Assembly (NCBI RefSeq): GCF_003352185.1
Contig: NZ_CP029608.1
Coordinates: forward strand, 1,984,001 to 2,048,000
DNA: 64,000 nucleotides
Reading direction: 5' to 3'
DNA from: Pseudomonas kribbensis
GTDB taxonomy: Bacteria > Pseudomonadota > Gammaproteobacteria > Pseudomonadales > Pseudomonadaceae
Shown: positions 35,795-45,401 of the stretch, piece after piece
How the letters are laid out: each line of letters opens with the position of its first letter
How positions within the stretch are numbered: the first letter of the stretch is position 1
The notes under the pieces: model-generated
Database searches by the model: none
What the model was told of the DNA's origin: nothing
The model's input: the letters and a program-made list of their open reading frames with translations, nothing else
Program-made: the position numbers and the translations under genes

Positions 35795-36940
35795 GTGGCG
35801 GCGCTCCCGTACTGGCGGCTGTCCAGTTTCTATCTGTTCTATTTCGCCTTGCTCGGCTCGACGGCGCCGTTTCTGGCGCTGTACTTCGATCACCTCGGAT
35901 TCAGCGCCGCACGCATCGGCGAGCTGGTGGCGATTCCGATGCTGATGCGCTGCGTGGCGCCGAACATCTGGGGCTGGCTCGGCGACTACACCGGCAAACG
36001 CCTGGCTATCGTGCGCTTCGGCGCAGTGTGCACGCTGCTGACCTTCTCGTTGATTTTCGTCAGCAAGACCTACGCCTGGCTGGCGATGGTCATGGCGCTG
36101 CATGCGTTTTTCTGGCACGCGGTGTTGCCGCAGTTCGAAGTCATCACGCTTGCACATTTGCAGGGCCAGACCTCCCGCTACAGCCAGATCCGGCTATGGG
36201 GCTCCATCGGTTTTATCATCACCGTGGTCGCGCTCGGGCGATTGTTCGAATGGCTGAGCCTCGACATCTACCCGGCGGCGTTGGTGTTGATCATGGCCGG
36301 CATTGTACTCAGCAGTTTGTGGGTGCCGAACGCGCAGCCGCCTCAGGGCAACCGGCCGACGGGCGAAGGCTTTCTCAAGCAATTGCGCAGTCCCGGGGTG
36401 CTGGCGTTCTACGGTTGCGTAGCGCTGATGCAGATGAGCCACGGGCCGTATTACACCTTCCTGACCTTGCACCTCGAACGACTGGGCTACAGCCGTGGCG
36501 TGATCGGCATGCTCTGGGCCGTTGGTGTGGTGGCGGAAGTGCTGATGTTCATGGCCATGAGCCGGATCCTCGCGCGGTTTTCCCTGCGCCGCGTGCTGAT
36601 GGCCAGTTTTCTGCTGGCGGCACTGCGCTGGTTGCTGCTAGGTTCGTTCGCCGAATTCCTCTGGGTGCTGCTGTTTGCCCAAGTGCTGCACGCCGCGACA
36701 TTCGGCAGCTTTCATGCTTCTGCCATCGCCTTCGTGCAACGTAGCTTCGGCGCCCGTCAGCAAGGGCAGGGCCAGGCGTTGTACGCAGCACTCGCCGGCA
36801 CCGGCGGTGCGCTCGGCGCGTTGTATTCCGGCTACAGCTGGAATGCCCTCGGCGCGACATTGACCTTTAGTATTGCCAGTCTCGCAGCGCTCGCCGCTGC
36901 CGTTATCATTGCCATTCGAATGCAAGAGGACAGGCCATGA
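35795..36940 (+). CDS. MFS transporter (HcaT-like)
   Basis: 381-residue inner-membrane transporter with about 12 hydrophobic segments. The start ALPYWRLSSFYLFYFALLGS and the blocks PNIWGWLGDYTGKRLAIVRF and SQIRLWGSIGFIITVVALGR fit the MFS_1-like / 3-phenylpropionate permease subfamily. GTG start at 35795. Its stop overlaps the mtnB start by four bases (ATGA), so it is translated with the methionine-salvage genes; a role in moving a thio-sugar or thioether is possible but unproven. Confidence 0.82.
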   Translation: MAALPYWRLSSFYLFYFALLGSTAPFLALYFDHLGFSAARIGELVAIPMLMRCVAPNIWGWLGDYTGKRLAIVRFGAVCTLLTFSLIFVSKTYAWLAMVMALHAFFWHAVLPQFEVITLAHLQGQTSRYSQIRLWGSIGFIITVVALGRLFEWLSLDIYPAALVLIMAGIVLSSLWVPNAQPPQGNRPTGEGFLKQLRSPGVLAFYGCVALMQMSHGPYYTFLTLHLERLGYSRGVIGMLWAVGVVAEVLMFMAMSRILARFSLRRVLMASFLLAALRWLLLGSFAEFLWVLLFAQVLHAATFGSFHASAIAFVQRSFGARQQGQGQALYAALAGTGGALGALYSGYSWNALGATLTFSIASLAALAAAVIIAIRMQEDRP

Positions 36941-37563
36941 GCCTTACCCGTGAACAGCTTGCCCAGCAAATCGTCGATGCCGGGCGTTTTCTTTATGGTC
37001 GCGGCTGGTCACCGGCCACCAGCAGCAACTATTCGACGCGCCTGTCGCCGAGCGAAGCGCTGCTGACCGTGTCCGGCAAGCACAAGGGCCAGTTGGGACT
37101 GGACGACGTGCTCGCCACCGATCTGTCCGGCAACAGTCTGGAACCGGGCAAAAAGCCGTCCGCCGAAACCCTGCTGCACACCCAGCTCTATAGCTGGCGC
37201 CCGGAGATCGGCGCGGTGCTGCACACCCACTCGGTGAACGCCACGGTGTTGTCGCGCCTGACGCCGGAAGACTTCATCGAGTTCGAAGACTACGAATTGC
37301 AAAAAGCCTTCAGCGGCATTTCGACCCACGAATCCCGGGTGCGCGTGCCGATCTTCGACAACGATCAGGACATTGCGCGCCTTGCCGCCAAGGTGCAGCC
37401 TTGGCTCGACGCCCATCCCGATTGCGTCGGTTATCTGATTCGCGGCCACGGTCTCTACACCTGGGGCGCACAGATGAGCGACGCGTTGCGCCAGATCGAG
37501 GCCTTTGAATTCCTGTTTGAATGCGAGTTGAAGACCCGCAGCGTCATGAACCGCCAAGGCTGA
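36937..37563 (+). CDS. mtnB: Methylthioribulose-1-phosphate dehydratase
   Basis: 208 residues, class II aldolase fold, zinc enzyme of methionine salvage. Motifs: WSPATSSNYSTRLSP, VSGKHKGQLG, the metal-binding VLHTHSVNATVLSR (HxH) and a late His in GYLIRGHGLYTWG. Start overlaps the MFS stop. The next genes, mtnD and mtnC, supply the following steps; mtnA and mtnK are not in the window. Confidence 0.93.
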   Translation: MSLTREQLAQQIVDAGRFLYGRGWSPATSSNYSTRLSPSEALLTVSGKHKGQLGLDDVLATDLSGNSLEPGKKPSAETLLHTQLYSWRPEIGAVLHTHSVNATVLSRLTPEDFIEFEDYELQKAFSGISTHESRVRVPIFDNDQDIARLAAKVQPWLDAHPDCVGYLIRGHGLYTWGAQMSDALRQIEAFEFLFECELKTRSVMNRQG

Positions 37564-37655
37564 CTTCACCAGAACCAGCCCATTTGCCTGATGAATGCAG
37601 TGCCCGACCGGTCTCGAAGAACCGGACGGCAAGGCCGATACCGAGGAATTGCCCC

Positions 37656-38201
37656 ATGAGCAGCCTGTCCGTCTATCACGTTTCCAGCCCTGAAATTCCG
37701 AACAAGGTGCTGACCCATTTCGAAGACATCGCCTCGACCCTGGCCGAGCAGGGCGTGCGTTTCGACCGCTGGCAAGCCGCCGCGAAGATCCAGCCCGGTG
37801 CCAGCCAGGAAGAAGTGATCGGCGCCTACAAAGAGCAGATCGACAAGCTGATGACCGAGCGCGGTTACATCACCGTCGATGTGGTCAGCCTCAACAGCGA
37901 TCACCCGCAGAAAGCCGAGCTGCGCGCCAAGTTCCTTGAAGAACATCGCCATGGCGAAGATGAAGTGCGCTTCTTCGTTGCCGGCCGTGGTCTGTTTACC
38001 CTGCACATCGACGATTACGTCTACGCCGTGTTGTGCGAGAAGAACGACCTGATTTCGGTACCGGCGGGCACCAAACACTGGTTCGACATGGGCGAGAACC
38101 CGCACTTTGTCGCGATCCGCTTGTTCAACAACCCTGAAGGCTGGGTTGCCAACTTCACCGGCGAAGACATCGCCGGCCGCTTCCCGCGCCTGGAGGACTG
38201 A
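37656..38201 (+). CDS. mtnD: Acireductone dioxygenase
   Basis: 181 residues, cupin metalloenzyme converting acireductone to the methionine keto acid and formate (Fe form). The metal site is visible: [20 protein letters not shown] supplies HxH and Glu, and [13 protein letters not shown] the fourth ligand His. ATG 37656 with GAGGAA upstream gives the family start [20 protein letters not shown]; the longer open frame is rejected. Confidence 0.95.
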   Translation: MSSLSVYHVSSPEIPNKVLTHFEDIASTLAEQGVRFDRWQAAAKIQPGASQEEVIGAYKEQIDKLMTERGYITVDVVSLNSDHPQKAELRAKFLEEHRHGEDEVRFFVAGRGLFTLHIDDYVYAVLCEKNDLISVPAGTKHWFDMGENPHFVAIRLFNNPEGWVANFTGEDIAGRFPRLED

Positions 38202-38205
38202 GGCG

Positions 38206-38889
38206 ATGTCGATCAAGGTCATCCTCACCGATATCGAAGGCACCACCAGCGCTGTGAGTTTTGTGTTCGACGTGCTGTTTCCGTATGCGGCGAAACATCT
38301 GCCGGACTTCGTTCGCCAGAACGCCACGCGCGCCGATGTCGCCGAGCAACTGGACGCCGTACGCCGCGACAGCCACGAACCGCAGGCCGACGTTGAACGG
38401 GTCGTGGACATTCTGCTGGCCTGGATCGCCGAAGACCGCAAAGCCACGCCGCTGAAAGCGTTGCAGGGCATGGTCTGGGAGCAGGGTTATCAGGCCGGGC
38501 AGTTGAAGGGGCATGTTTACCCGGACGCCGTCGAAGCGCTCCAGCGCTGGCATCAGGCCGGGTATCAACTGTTTGTTTACTCGTCCGGCTCGATCCAGGC
38601 GCAGAAGCTGATCTTCGGCTGCTCGGAAGCCGGGGATCTGACGCCGCTGTTCAGTGGTTACTTCGACACCACGTCGGGCCCCAAGCGCGAAGCGCAGTCC
38701 TACAGCAATATTCAGCAGGCCATCGGCGTTGAGCCGCAGGAAATCCTGTTCCTGTCCGACATCGTGCAGGAACTCGATGCCGCTCAGGCCGCCGGCCTGC
38801 AAACCTGTGGCCTGGCCCGTGAGGGCGGGGAGCTGGAAGGGCATGTGACCGTCGACAGCTTTACCGGGATCGAACCGGAAGCGTTCTGA
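38206..38889 (+). CDS. mtnC: Enolase-phosphatase E1 (acireductone synthase)
   Basis: 227 residues, HAD superfamily. Catalyses enolisation and dephosphorylation of 2,3-diketo-5-methylthiopentyl-1-phosphate. Motif I is [20 protein letters not shown] (D-I-E-G-T), the Ser/Thr motif [13 protein letters not shown], Lys in [12 protein letters not shown] and the acidic motif [14 protein letters not shown]. Four bases separate it from mtnD, so the two are co-translated. Confidence 0.95.
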   Translation: MSIKVILTDIEGTTSAVSFVFDVLFPYAAKHLPDFVRQNATRADVAEQLDAVRRDSHEPQADVERVVDILLAWIAEDRKATPLKALQGMVWEQGYQAGQLKGHVYPDAVEALQRWHQAGYQLFVYSSGSIQAQKLIFGCSEAGDLTPLFSGYFDTTSGPKREAQSYSNIQQAIGVEPQEILFLSDIVQELDAAQAAGLQTCGLAREGGELEGHVTVDSFTGIEPEAF

Positions 38890-38912
38890 CTCCAGAAAAT
38901 CGATGTGCAAAA

Positions 38913-38950
38913 AAACAGGCCGTGAAGCGAAAGCTCCACGGCCTGTTTGT
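38913..38950. terminator. Bidirectional terminator after mtnC
   Basis: AAACAGGCCGTG / CACGGCCTGTTT with a 12-base loop, A-run and T-rich flank, between convergent mtnC and the DUF3509 gene. Confidence 0.85.
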
Positions 38951-38961
38951 TTATGCGGTGT

Positions 38962-39240
38962 TTACATCGAGTGATAGGTCGGCAGAGCAAAACGCTGCTG
39001 ACTTTGCAGCATGCCGATCTGCGGCAGCTCGCTGGCCTGTTCCGCCAGATCACGGCGAATCGCGCTGATTGCCCACGACAGCTGGTCGCCGGCATGCAAT
39101 TGCTGATAGGTGAGCGCACGTTTGAACACTTTGCCGTCGGCACTCTTCAGCGTCAGCAGGATCCCGCCATCGGGACGCGGTTGGGTGGTGACTGCGAAGT
39201 TGGAGAACAGGGAGGTAAATTTTTCTTGGATCAGGCTCAT
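38962..39240 (-). CDS. DUF3509-type small protein
   Basis: 92 residues. Begins MSLIQEKFTSLFSNFAVTTQ, continues RPDGGILLTLKSADGKVFKRAL and a helical tail with LSWAISAIRRDLAEQ, the pattern of DUF3509 proteins found almost only in Pseudomonas. ATG 39240 chosen; upstream in-frame codons fall in AT-rich promoter sequence. Function unknown. Confidence 0.8.
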   Translation of the reverse strand: MSLIQEKFTSLFSNFAVTTQPRPDGGILLTLKSADGKVFKRALTYQQLHAGDQLSWAISAIRRDLAEQASELPQIGMLQSQQRFALPTYHSM

Positions 39241-39628
39241 GTCTTTCAGCTCCGTATGCACTTGAATGGCAAGCATGCGGAGGAGGTTGCAGCGATTGTG
39301 CCAGTATTTTGTTTTTATAAATTCGTTATAAATCAATAAGTTATAAATTCTGTAAATTCAACTCGTCGTGCATTCTGCATGAATGGCCATCGTGCATCCT
39401 GCATTTTGCGGGATCGCTGTCGATCCGATTGAACCATTCCCTGCGGCCGCAATCGCGTTTCGCCTTGTAGCGTTGGCGGATACAAAACATTGCAAAAACC
39501 GCGTGTACAGCCCGAGAAGCCCTGACGTATTTTCGGCCTCGACCCTCGCTCGAGAAGCGCCGGTTGTCTCACCCGATTGCCCGACAATAAAAATCCGGCC
39601 TGCACGTCAAGGTCGAACGGGAGCTGCC
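39241..39628. promoter_or_regulatory. AT-rich promoter region with three TTATAAAT copies
   Basis: No gene in this 388-base gap. TTATAAATTC occurs at 39315-39324 and 39341-39350 and TTATAAATC at 39326-39334, an unusually AT-rich island in a GC-rich background, positioned as the upstream region of the DUF3509 gene. The rest contains the leader of the acyl-CoA synthetase gene. Confidence 0.45.
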
Positions 39629-41467
39629 ATGAGTCACGCGCCTAGCGACACGATTACCTGGGGCATGATGCTCCGCAAACTGCCGATGATCGCCAAAGCC
39701 ATCCCTCGGGTGGTGAAAGGCATGAAGGTGGCCAACGTCAAGGATCCGACCCAAACCTGTGGCCTGGGCTGGACATTCGAGCAAGCGACCCTGCGCAATC
39801 CGGATGGCCCCGCGCTGCTGTCGGGCGAGGTGGTGCTGAGTTATTCGCAGGTCAACCAGTGGGCCAACCGCATCGCCCACTATCTGATCGGGCAGGGCAT
39901 CGGCAAGGGCGATGTGGTGGCGGTGTTCATCGAGAACCGTCCGGAACTGCTGGTGACGATTCTGGCGCTGGCCAAGGTCGGCGCCGTCAGCGCGCTGCTG
40001 AACACGTCGCAGACCCGCGACACGCTGATTCACAGCATCAATTTGGTGGCGCCGGTGGCGATTGTCGTCGGTGAGGAATTGCTGCCAGCCTTCACCGCAG
40101 TGCGCGAGCAAGTGACGATTGCGCCGGCCCGCACCTGGTTCGTGGCAGATCAGGACACCTTCAGCCACCCGGGCATCGCCCCGGAGGGCTACACCAATCT
40201 GATCAGTGCCAGCGCCGACGCATCTGTCGACAACCCGGCCAGCAGCCGACAGATTTTCTTTGATGACCCGTGCTTCTACATCTACACCTCCGGCACCACC
40301 GGTTTGCCCAAGGCCGGGGTGTTCAAGCACGGACGCTGGATGCGCAGCTCGGCGAGCTTCGGCATGATCGCCCTCGACATGCGCCCGGACGACATCGTCT
40401 ATTGCACCTTGCCGCTGTATCACGCCACCGGGCTTTGCGTGTGCTGGGGCTCTGCGGTCAATGGCGCGTCGGGTTTCGCGATTCGCCGCAAGTTCAGCGC
40501 CCGGCAGTTCTGGAGCGACGTGCGCCGCTACCGCGCCACCACCATCGGCTACGTCGGCGAGTTGTGTCGCTATCTGGTGGATCAACCGGTCAGCAGCGAT
40601 GACAGCCGCCACGACGTGCGCAAGATGATCGGCAACGGTTTGCGGCCCGGTGCCTGGGCCGAGTTCAAGACCCGGTTTGCGGTGGATCACATCTGCGAAC
40701 TGTACGCGGCCAGCGATGGCAACATCGGCTTCACCAACATCCTCAATTTCGACAACACCATCGGCTTCTCGCTGATGGCCTGGGAACTGGTCGCCTACGA
40801 TCAGGACAGCGGCGAGCCGATTCGCGGTGACGACGGCTTCATGCGCAAGGTCGGCCGGGGCGAGCGGGGTCTGTTGCTGGCGCGAATCGACGACAAGGCG
40901 CCGCTGGACGGTTACACCGATCCGCAGAAAACCGCGAAAGTCGTGCTGCAGGACGTGTTCACCCAGGGCGACCGCTTCTTCAATACCGGTGATCTGCTGC
41001 GCAACATCGGTTTCGGCCATGCGCAGTTTGTCGATCGCCTCGGCGATACCTATCGCTGGAAAGGCGAGAACGTCTCGACCACCGAGGTCGAGAACCTGCT
41101 GCTCCAGCATCCGCACATTTCCGAAGCCGTGGCTTATGGCGTGGAAATCCCCGACACCAACGGTCGCGCCGGCATGGCGGCGATCACCCCGGCCGAGTCT
41201 CTGGCGACCCTGGACTTCACCGAGCTGCTGGCCTTCGCCCGTCAGCGCATGCCGGCCTATGCGGTGCCGCTGTTCCTGCGGGTCAAGGTGAAGATGGAAA
41301 CCACCGGCACCTTCAAATACCAGAAGACGCGCCTGAAAAACGAAGGCTTCGACCCCGGCCTGGCGGGTGATGACCCGATCTACGCCTGGTTGCCGGGAAC
41401 CGAAACCTACGTGCAGGTTACGGATGAAATCCTTGCGGACATCCAGGCAGGCAAGTTCCGTTATTGA
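39629..41467 (+). CDS. Long/very-long-chain fatty acyl-CoA synthetase (FATP-like)
   Basis: 612 residues, ANL superfamily. Activates fatty acids to acyl-CoA through acyl-AMP. P-loop motif FYIYTSGTTGLPKAGVFKHG, ATP-binding LPLYHATGLCVCWG, ELYAASDGNIGFTN, FFNTGDLLRNIGFGHAQFVD and the hinge FVDRLGDTYRWKGENVSTTE, followed by KYQKTRLKNEGFDP with the C-terminal Lys region. The RWKGENV form is that of FATP/FadD6-type enzymes rather than FadD. ATG 39629 with GGGAG upstream. Confidence 0.88.
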   Translation: MSHAPSDTITWGMMLRKLPMIAKAIPRVVKGMKVANVKDPTQTCGLGWTFEQATLRNPDGPALLSGEVVLSYSQVNQWANRIAHYLIGQGIGKGDVVAVFIENRPELLVTILALAKVGAVSALLNTSQTRDTLIHSINLVAPVAIVVGEELLPAFTAVREQVTIAPARTWFVADQDTFSHPGIAPEGYTNLISASADASVDNPASSRQIFFDDPCFYIYTSGTTGLPKAGVFKHGRWMRSSASFGMIALDMRPDDIVYCTLPLYHATGLCVCWGSAVNGASGFAIRRKFSARQFWSDVRRYRATTIGYVGELCRYLVDQPVSSDDSRHDVRKMIGNGLRPGAWAEFKTRFAVDHICELYAASDGNIGFTNILNFDNTIGFSLMAWELVAYDQDSGEPIRGDDGFMRKVGRGERGLLLARIDDKAPLDGYTDPQKTAKVVLQDVFTQGDRFFNTGDLLRNIGFGHAQFVDRLGDTYRWKGENVSTTEVENLLLQHPHISEAVAYGVEIPDTNGRAGMAAITPAESLATLDFTELLAFARQRMPAYAVPLFLRVKVKMETTGTFKYQKTRLKNEGFDPGLAGDDPIYAWLPGTETYVQVTDEILADIQAGKFRY

Positions 41468-41564
41468 TATTGGCTATCGGCTGCCTTGGAAAAAAGGGGG
41501 TGACAGCTATCGTCGCGCTCGGGAAACTAGCGGCTTTCCGATTGACCGAAAGTGGAGTTGCCCC

Positions 41565-42083
41565 ATGTCCGACCAAAGCCGCCAGATGACCCCCGAAGAA
41601 GCTGCCGAATTCACCGAGCAGGTATTCAACAAGGCGCGCGAAGGTGATGCGGTGATGCTGGACCGCCTGATCACCGCCGGTCTGCCGGTGAACCTGACCA
41701 ACAGCAAGGGCGACACCCTGCTGATGCTCGCCAGTTACTACGGGCATGTGGACGCGGTGCAGGTTCTGCTCAAGCACAAGGCCGACCCGGAACAACGCAA
41801 TGGCAACGGCCAGAGCCCGATTGCCGGCGCGGCGTTCAAGGGTGATCTGGCGGTGGTCAAGGCGTTGGTGGCCGGTGGCGCGCAGATTGAAGGCGCCTCT
41901 TTCGATGGCCGTACGGCGTTGATGATGGCAGCGATGTTCAACCGCGTTGAAATCGTCGAGTTCCTGATCGACCAGGGCGCTGACCCGAAAGCCAAGGACG
42001 CCAACGGCGTCACCGCGCTGGACGCGGCCCGCACCATGGGCGCTGTGGACACCACCGCGCAGCTGGAAAAACTGCTGGGCTGA
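41565..42083 (+). CDS. Ankyrin-repeat protein
   Basis: 172 residues, no signal peptide. About four ankyrin repeats: TNSKGDTLLMLASYYGHVDA, RNGNGQSPIAGAAFKGDLAV, ASFDGRTALMMAAMFNRVEI and KDANGVTALDAARTMGAVDT. It should be a cytoplasmic protein-binding module; partner unknown. Lies 97 bases after the acyl-CoA synthetase on the same strand. Confidence 0.87.
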   Translation: MSDQSRQMTPEEAAEFTEQVFNKAREGDAVMLDRLITAGLPVNLTNSKGDTLLMLASYYGHVDAVQVLLKHKADPEQRNGNGQSPIAGAAFKGDLAVVKALVAGGAQIEGASFDGRTALMMAAMFNRVEIVEFLIDQGADPKAKDANGVTALDAARTMGAVDTTAQLEKLLG

Positions 42084-42174
42084 CCCCGTCGGTCCGCAGG
42101 CGGCTCTGTGGCGAGGGCGAGAATGCGCTATCCTTCGCGCCCTCGAAATTCCCCAAGCCACAGGACCTGCCCCC

Positions 42175-42705
42175 ATGAAAGCCGCACTCGCCGAACTCAT
42201 CAGCAAAATCAGCTCCGGCTGCATGGGCGAAGACGAGATTCAGAAGGTCGCCGATGAAGCCGCACAGGCCTACGCCGATGCCGACGCTTTTCTGACCGCC
42301 AATCCGGACATCAACTACGACGACACCTTCCCGATTCCGCTGGGTGAGTGGGTCGTGGTCGGCAGTCTGCCGGAGACCGTGCTGTTCCAGGCCGACACCT
42401 ACGTCGATCTGTTCGCGCAGATCGTGGCGTCGTTCGGCCCGGGCGTGGAGTTCAACCTCAAGCCCAAGCAACTGGCCAAGACTGAAGCGCTGACTGCGCT
42501 CAACCGCATCCAGGTGCAGATGAGCAGCCTGAACAAGGAAAACGGTGGTTACACGCTGATGAACTTCAGCCAGTTGCTCGACGACGAGCTGCAAGTGGTG
42601 CTGGTCTACGGTAACGACGTGCCGCGCGTGCTGGAGCTGTGCGCCGAAGTCGGCATCGCCGCCGCGCCGTCGCTGGAAGCCTTGAAGGTCGCCGTTCACG
42701 TCTGA
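42175..42705 (+). CDS. Conserved hypothetical protein, 176 residues
   Basis: Acidic soluble protein without recognised domain. N-terminal helical segment (ALAELISKISSGCMGEDEIQ), then PIPLGEWVVVGSLPETVLFQ, a long amphipathic helix region (LTALNRIQVQMSSLNKENGG), and a C-terminal VLVYGNDVPRVLELCAEVGI block that looks like an alpha/beta unit. Good coding statistics and a clean ATG support a real gene. Confidence 0.6.
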   Translation: MKAALAELISKISSGCMGEDEIQKVADEAAQAYADADAFLTANPDINYDDTFPIPLGEWVVVGSLPETVLFQADTYVDLFAQIVASFGPGVEFNLKPKQLAKTEALTALNRIQVQMSSLNKENGGYTLMNFSQLLDDELQVVLVYGNDVPRVLELCAEVGIAAAPSLEALKVAVHV

Positions 42706-42776
42706 ACGCAATAAAAGGGAACCCTACGCGCGACCGTCTATCCTAAAAGTGCATGCCACTATTCTGGAGCGACACC

Positions 42777-42968
42777 ATGGGTTCCACGTTCAACGGCCTG
42801 ATCGGCCTGATCATTCTTGCCCTCGACATCTGGGCGATCATCAACGTGCTGAAAAGCGGCGCCGAGACCGGGATGAAAATCCTCTGGGTGCTGTTGATCA
42901 TCCTCCTGCCGGTGCTGGGCCTGATCATCTGGGCGATCGCCGGGCCGCGGGGCAATGTGCGGATCTGA
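42777..42968 (+). CDS. Small PLDc_N-domain membrane protein
   Basis: 63 residues with two membrane helices (LIGLIILALDIWAIINVL and ILWVLLIILLPVLGLIIWAI), ending GPRGNVRI. The pattern W-x(2)-hydrophobic-LPVLGLIIW-x-GPR is the phospholipase D N-terminal/cardiolipin-synthase leader-like domain, here without any catalytic domain. ATG 42777 has CTGGAG nine bases upstream. Confidence 0.78.
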   Translation: MGSTFNGLIGLIILALDIWAIINVLKSGAETGMKILWVLLIILLPVLGLIIWAIAGPRGNVRI

Positions 42969-43103
42969 GCGCTCGCACCATGGATTGCGCGGGGCCGATG
43001 AACTGAGGTTCGACCTGTCATCTTCGGCAACGTAGAATGCGCGCCTTTCCCGGGCAATCGAACCTGACGATTGGCGCCCGCGCATTCATCGGAGCACTTC
43101 ACC

Positions 43104-43979
43104 ATGACCGTCACCAAGACCAGCGAATACCTGGAAACCCTCTACGAAGGCTACGGCCAGCGTTTTCGCATGGAAAAACTGCTGCACGAAGTGCGCACCG
43201 AGCACCAGCACCTGGTGATCTTCCAGAACCCGCGCATGGGCCGGGTGATGGCGCTGGACGGCGTGATCCAGACCACCGAAGCCGATGAATTCATCTACCA
43301 CGAAATGCTCACCCACGTGCCGATCCTCGCCCACGGCACCGCCAAGCGCGTACTGATCATCGGCGGCGGCGACGGTGGCATGCTGCGCGAAGTGACCAAA
43401 CACGCCAGCGTCGAGCACATCACCATGGTCGAGATCGACGGCACCGTGGTCGACATGTGCAAGGAATTCCTGCCGAACCACTCCAAGGGCGCCTACGACG
43501 ATCCACGCCTGAACCTGGTGATCGACGACGGCATGCGTTTCGTCGCCACCACCACTGAAAAATTCGACGTGATCATTTCCGACTCCACCGACCCGATCGG
43601 GCCGGGCGAAGTGTTGTTCTCGGAAAACTTCTACCAGGCCTGCCATCGCTGCCTGAACGAGGGCGGCATCCTCGTGACCCAGAACGGCACGCCGTTCATG
43701 CAGATCGACGAAGTGAAGACCACCGCCGGTCGCCTGCGCAGCCTGTTCCCGGACTGGCACTTCTACCAGGCGGCCGTGCCGACCTATATCGGCGGCTCGA
43801 TGACCTTCGCCTGGGGCTCGACCAACCCGGCCTACCGCAAACTGAGCCGTGAAGTCCTGCAACAGCGCTTCATCGGCAGCGGCATCGTCACCCGTTACTA
43901 CAACCCGGAAATCCACATCGGCGCCTTCGCCTTGCCACAATACGTGCTGCAAGCGGTGAACAAGCCAAGCAACGACTGA
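43104..43979 (+). CDS. speE: Spermidine synthase
   Basis: 291 residues. Transfers aminopropyl from decarboxylated SAM to putrescine, releasing methylthioadenosine. Motifs: [52 protein letters not shown], and the catalytic Asp region [16 protein letters not shown]. Its by-product feeds the mtnB/D/C salvage genes encoded a few kilobases upstream. ATG 43104 after GGAG. Confidence 0.95.
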   Translation: MTVTKTSEYLETLYEGYGQRFRMEKLLHEVRTEHQHLVIFQNPRMGRVMALDGVIQTTEADEFIYHEMLTHVPILAHGTAKRVLIIGGGDGGMLREVTKHASVEHITMVEIDGTVVDMCKEFLPNHSKGAYDDPRLNLVIDDGMRFVATTTEKFDVIISDSTDPIGPGEVLFSENFYQACHRCLNEGGILVTQNGTPFMQIDEVKTTAGRLRSLFPDWHFYQAAVPTYIGGSMTFAWGSTNPAYRKLSREVLQQRFIGSGIVTRYYNPEIHIGAFALPQYVLQAVNKPSND

Positions 43980-43994
43980 TCATTCAGCCGTCAT

Positions 43995-44030
43995 CGCTGC
44001 GGGAGCGGAGCGATTCGCTCCCGTAGATGA
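43995..44030. repeat. Degenerate REP-like hairpin
   Basis: CGGGAGCG and CGCTCCCG pair around GAGCGATT, downstream of speE. This resembles the GGGAGCGA half of local REP elements and could end the speE transcript. Confidence 0.5.
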
Positions 44031-44133
44031 AAGGTTTTTCATGTTTCATCGGTGTAAAGCTTTTGAACGATCAATCCTGACAAAAGTCGAGATAGATGTA
44101 AGCCCATTTGCGGGTTTGTTCGAGGAGGCTCCA

Positions 44134-44367
44134 ATGCAAAAGTGGAAAGTCACTTTCGTGGATGATCACGGTGAAATTGTCGATGAAGTCTTCGAGCGTG
44201 CGGAATGCCCCAGCGATGATGAGGCCGCACGACTGATCAAGGAACGACTCCTTCCTGTCGCCGCCGCACTGGATCTGAACGATCTGGAAGGGCGCACCTC
44301 CGATGCAGGCGCCAAAAGCCTGAAAACCCAGAACAGCATCGAAATCCGCAGCATCACACCCATCTGA
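44134..44367 (+). CDS. Small hypothetical protein, 77 residues
   Basis: Begins MQKWKVTFVDDHGEIVDEVF, with acidic composition and a C-terminal EIRSITPI strand. A strong GAGGAGG seven bases before ATG 44134 sets the start; the upstream frame has weak coding character. Function unknown. Confidence 0.6.
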   Translation: MQKWKVTFVDDHGEIVDEVFERAECPSDDEAARLIKERLLPVAAALDLNDLEGRTSDAGAKSLKTQNSIEIRSITPI

Positions 44368-44577
44368 AAATCTTCTTGTCAGTAACGCACCAGGCCTTGG
44401 CAGCGGCTCTATCTTGGGGCTACTCTGCAAGCGAGATCAGCGAACGGATCGCTAAGGTCTGGTCTTGTCAGCTACATGCTTGTTTCCCGTCGGCAACACG
44501 GTTGCCGTAACGCCTGAGCCGTTCGGCCAGGTGCAGGGAATACGGAAAGTCTATCCATCTATGCGAGGGGGACGTTC

Positions 44578-44925
44578 ATGAGCACAGCCTATCAAGAAGA
44601 CATCAGCAGCAACGTGCTGCGCCGCATGAAAGAAGGCGGTTTCGATTTTTCCCGATTCCATCCCATCGAGTTCTACGCCATTTTCCCGGACGAGGAGCGG
44701 GCGCGCAGGGCGGCAGGCAAGTTTCGCGGTGAATCCATCAATGCCCAGGTCAGTGCGCGCGACGACGGCGCGTGGTCCCTGGAATTGAGCAAGGTGATGT
44801 ACGCAACCTACGACGACATCGGCGATTTCGAACAGGGCTTTTCGGCGGTGGTCGAGCCCTTGGGCGGCATCATCGAAGGCTGGGGCGTGAAGCAGGAGGT
44901 GCGCAACCGCCATCGTTTGAACTGA
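44578..44925 (+). CDS. RraB-family regulator of RNase E activity
   Basis: 115 residues. Contains the RraB/DUF695-like pattern: VLRRMKEGGFDFSRFHPIEF, FYAIFPDEERARRAAGKFRG, VMYATYDDIGDFEQGFSAVV and a C-terminal GGIIEGWGVKQE. E. coli RraB binds and inhibits RNase E; the same role is inferred here. A rho-independent terminator follows. Confidence 0.82.
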   Translation: MSTAYQEDISSNVLRRMKEGGFDFSRFHPIEFYAIFPDEERARRAAGKFRGESINAQVSARDDGAWSLELSKVMYATYDDIGDFEQGFSAVVEPLGGIIEGWGVKQEVRNRHRLN

Positions 44926-44946
44926 TCACCCTCGCAACACGTCGAG

Positions 44947-44980
44947 CAACGGCTGACCTTCGGGTCGGCCGTTGTCGTTT
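44947..44980 (+). terminator. Terminator after rraB-like gene
   Basis: CAACGGCTGACC-TTCG-GGTCGGCCGTTG: stable tetraloop hairpin with one internal mismatch, then a short T-rich stretch. Confidence 0.75.
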
Positions 44981-45029
44981 CTGCCCCCTGAACATTGCAC
45001 GGCAAAACCCTGAAACAAGAATCCGGCGC

Positions 45030-45200
45030 AAAAAAAAGCCACCGGGAGAGGTGGCTGAAAGGGAAGACCGGAAGGAGAGGAAACCGGTCAGGGTTACGGC
45101 CGGGAGGGCTGCCGAGGCAAGCCATGTCAGTTGGGCTGCGTGCTTCGTCAGGGACGTTTTGCAGCGGATGTGCGGATTATCCGCAGGCGGCGCCGGGCAG
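45030..45200 (-). ncRNA. Candidate small RNA on the minus strand
   Basis: The minus strand carries a textbook terminator at 45056-45030: AGCCACC-TCTCCC-GGTGGCT then a run of T. No minus-strand gene lies upstream of it; the next gene is the divergent ATP-grasp gene starting at 45402. A short transcript beginning somewhere around 45150-45400 must therefore be assumed. The body is pyrimidine-rich (CTCTCCTTCCGGTCTTCCC), common in regulatory RNAs. The 5' end is a guess. The rest of the gap 44926-45401 holds the rraB terminator and the ATP-grasp operon promoter. Confidence 0.5.
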
Positions 45201-45401
45201 TGAAATCAACTCTGACTATGCTGGTGATAGGCGACAGGACTGCGTCGCAATGAAGCGGGGGCGATCAGGTTGGGGCATTTGCCGCACAGGAATGGTGCGG
45301 TGCGTGTGGCGTGAATATCCAACCGATTGAAATCAAAGCGTTTATGCCGATGGCACGGGCCTTGCGAAGGCCTGTAGGTCCGGGGTGACAAGGAGTACGG
45401 C

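Noticed and set aside
39569..41116. 515-codon minus-strand open frame
   Set aside because: Antisense to the acyl-CoA synthetase; no recognisable motif.
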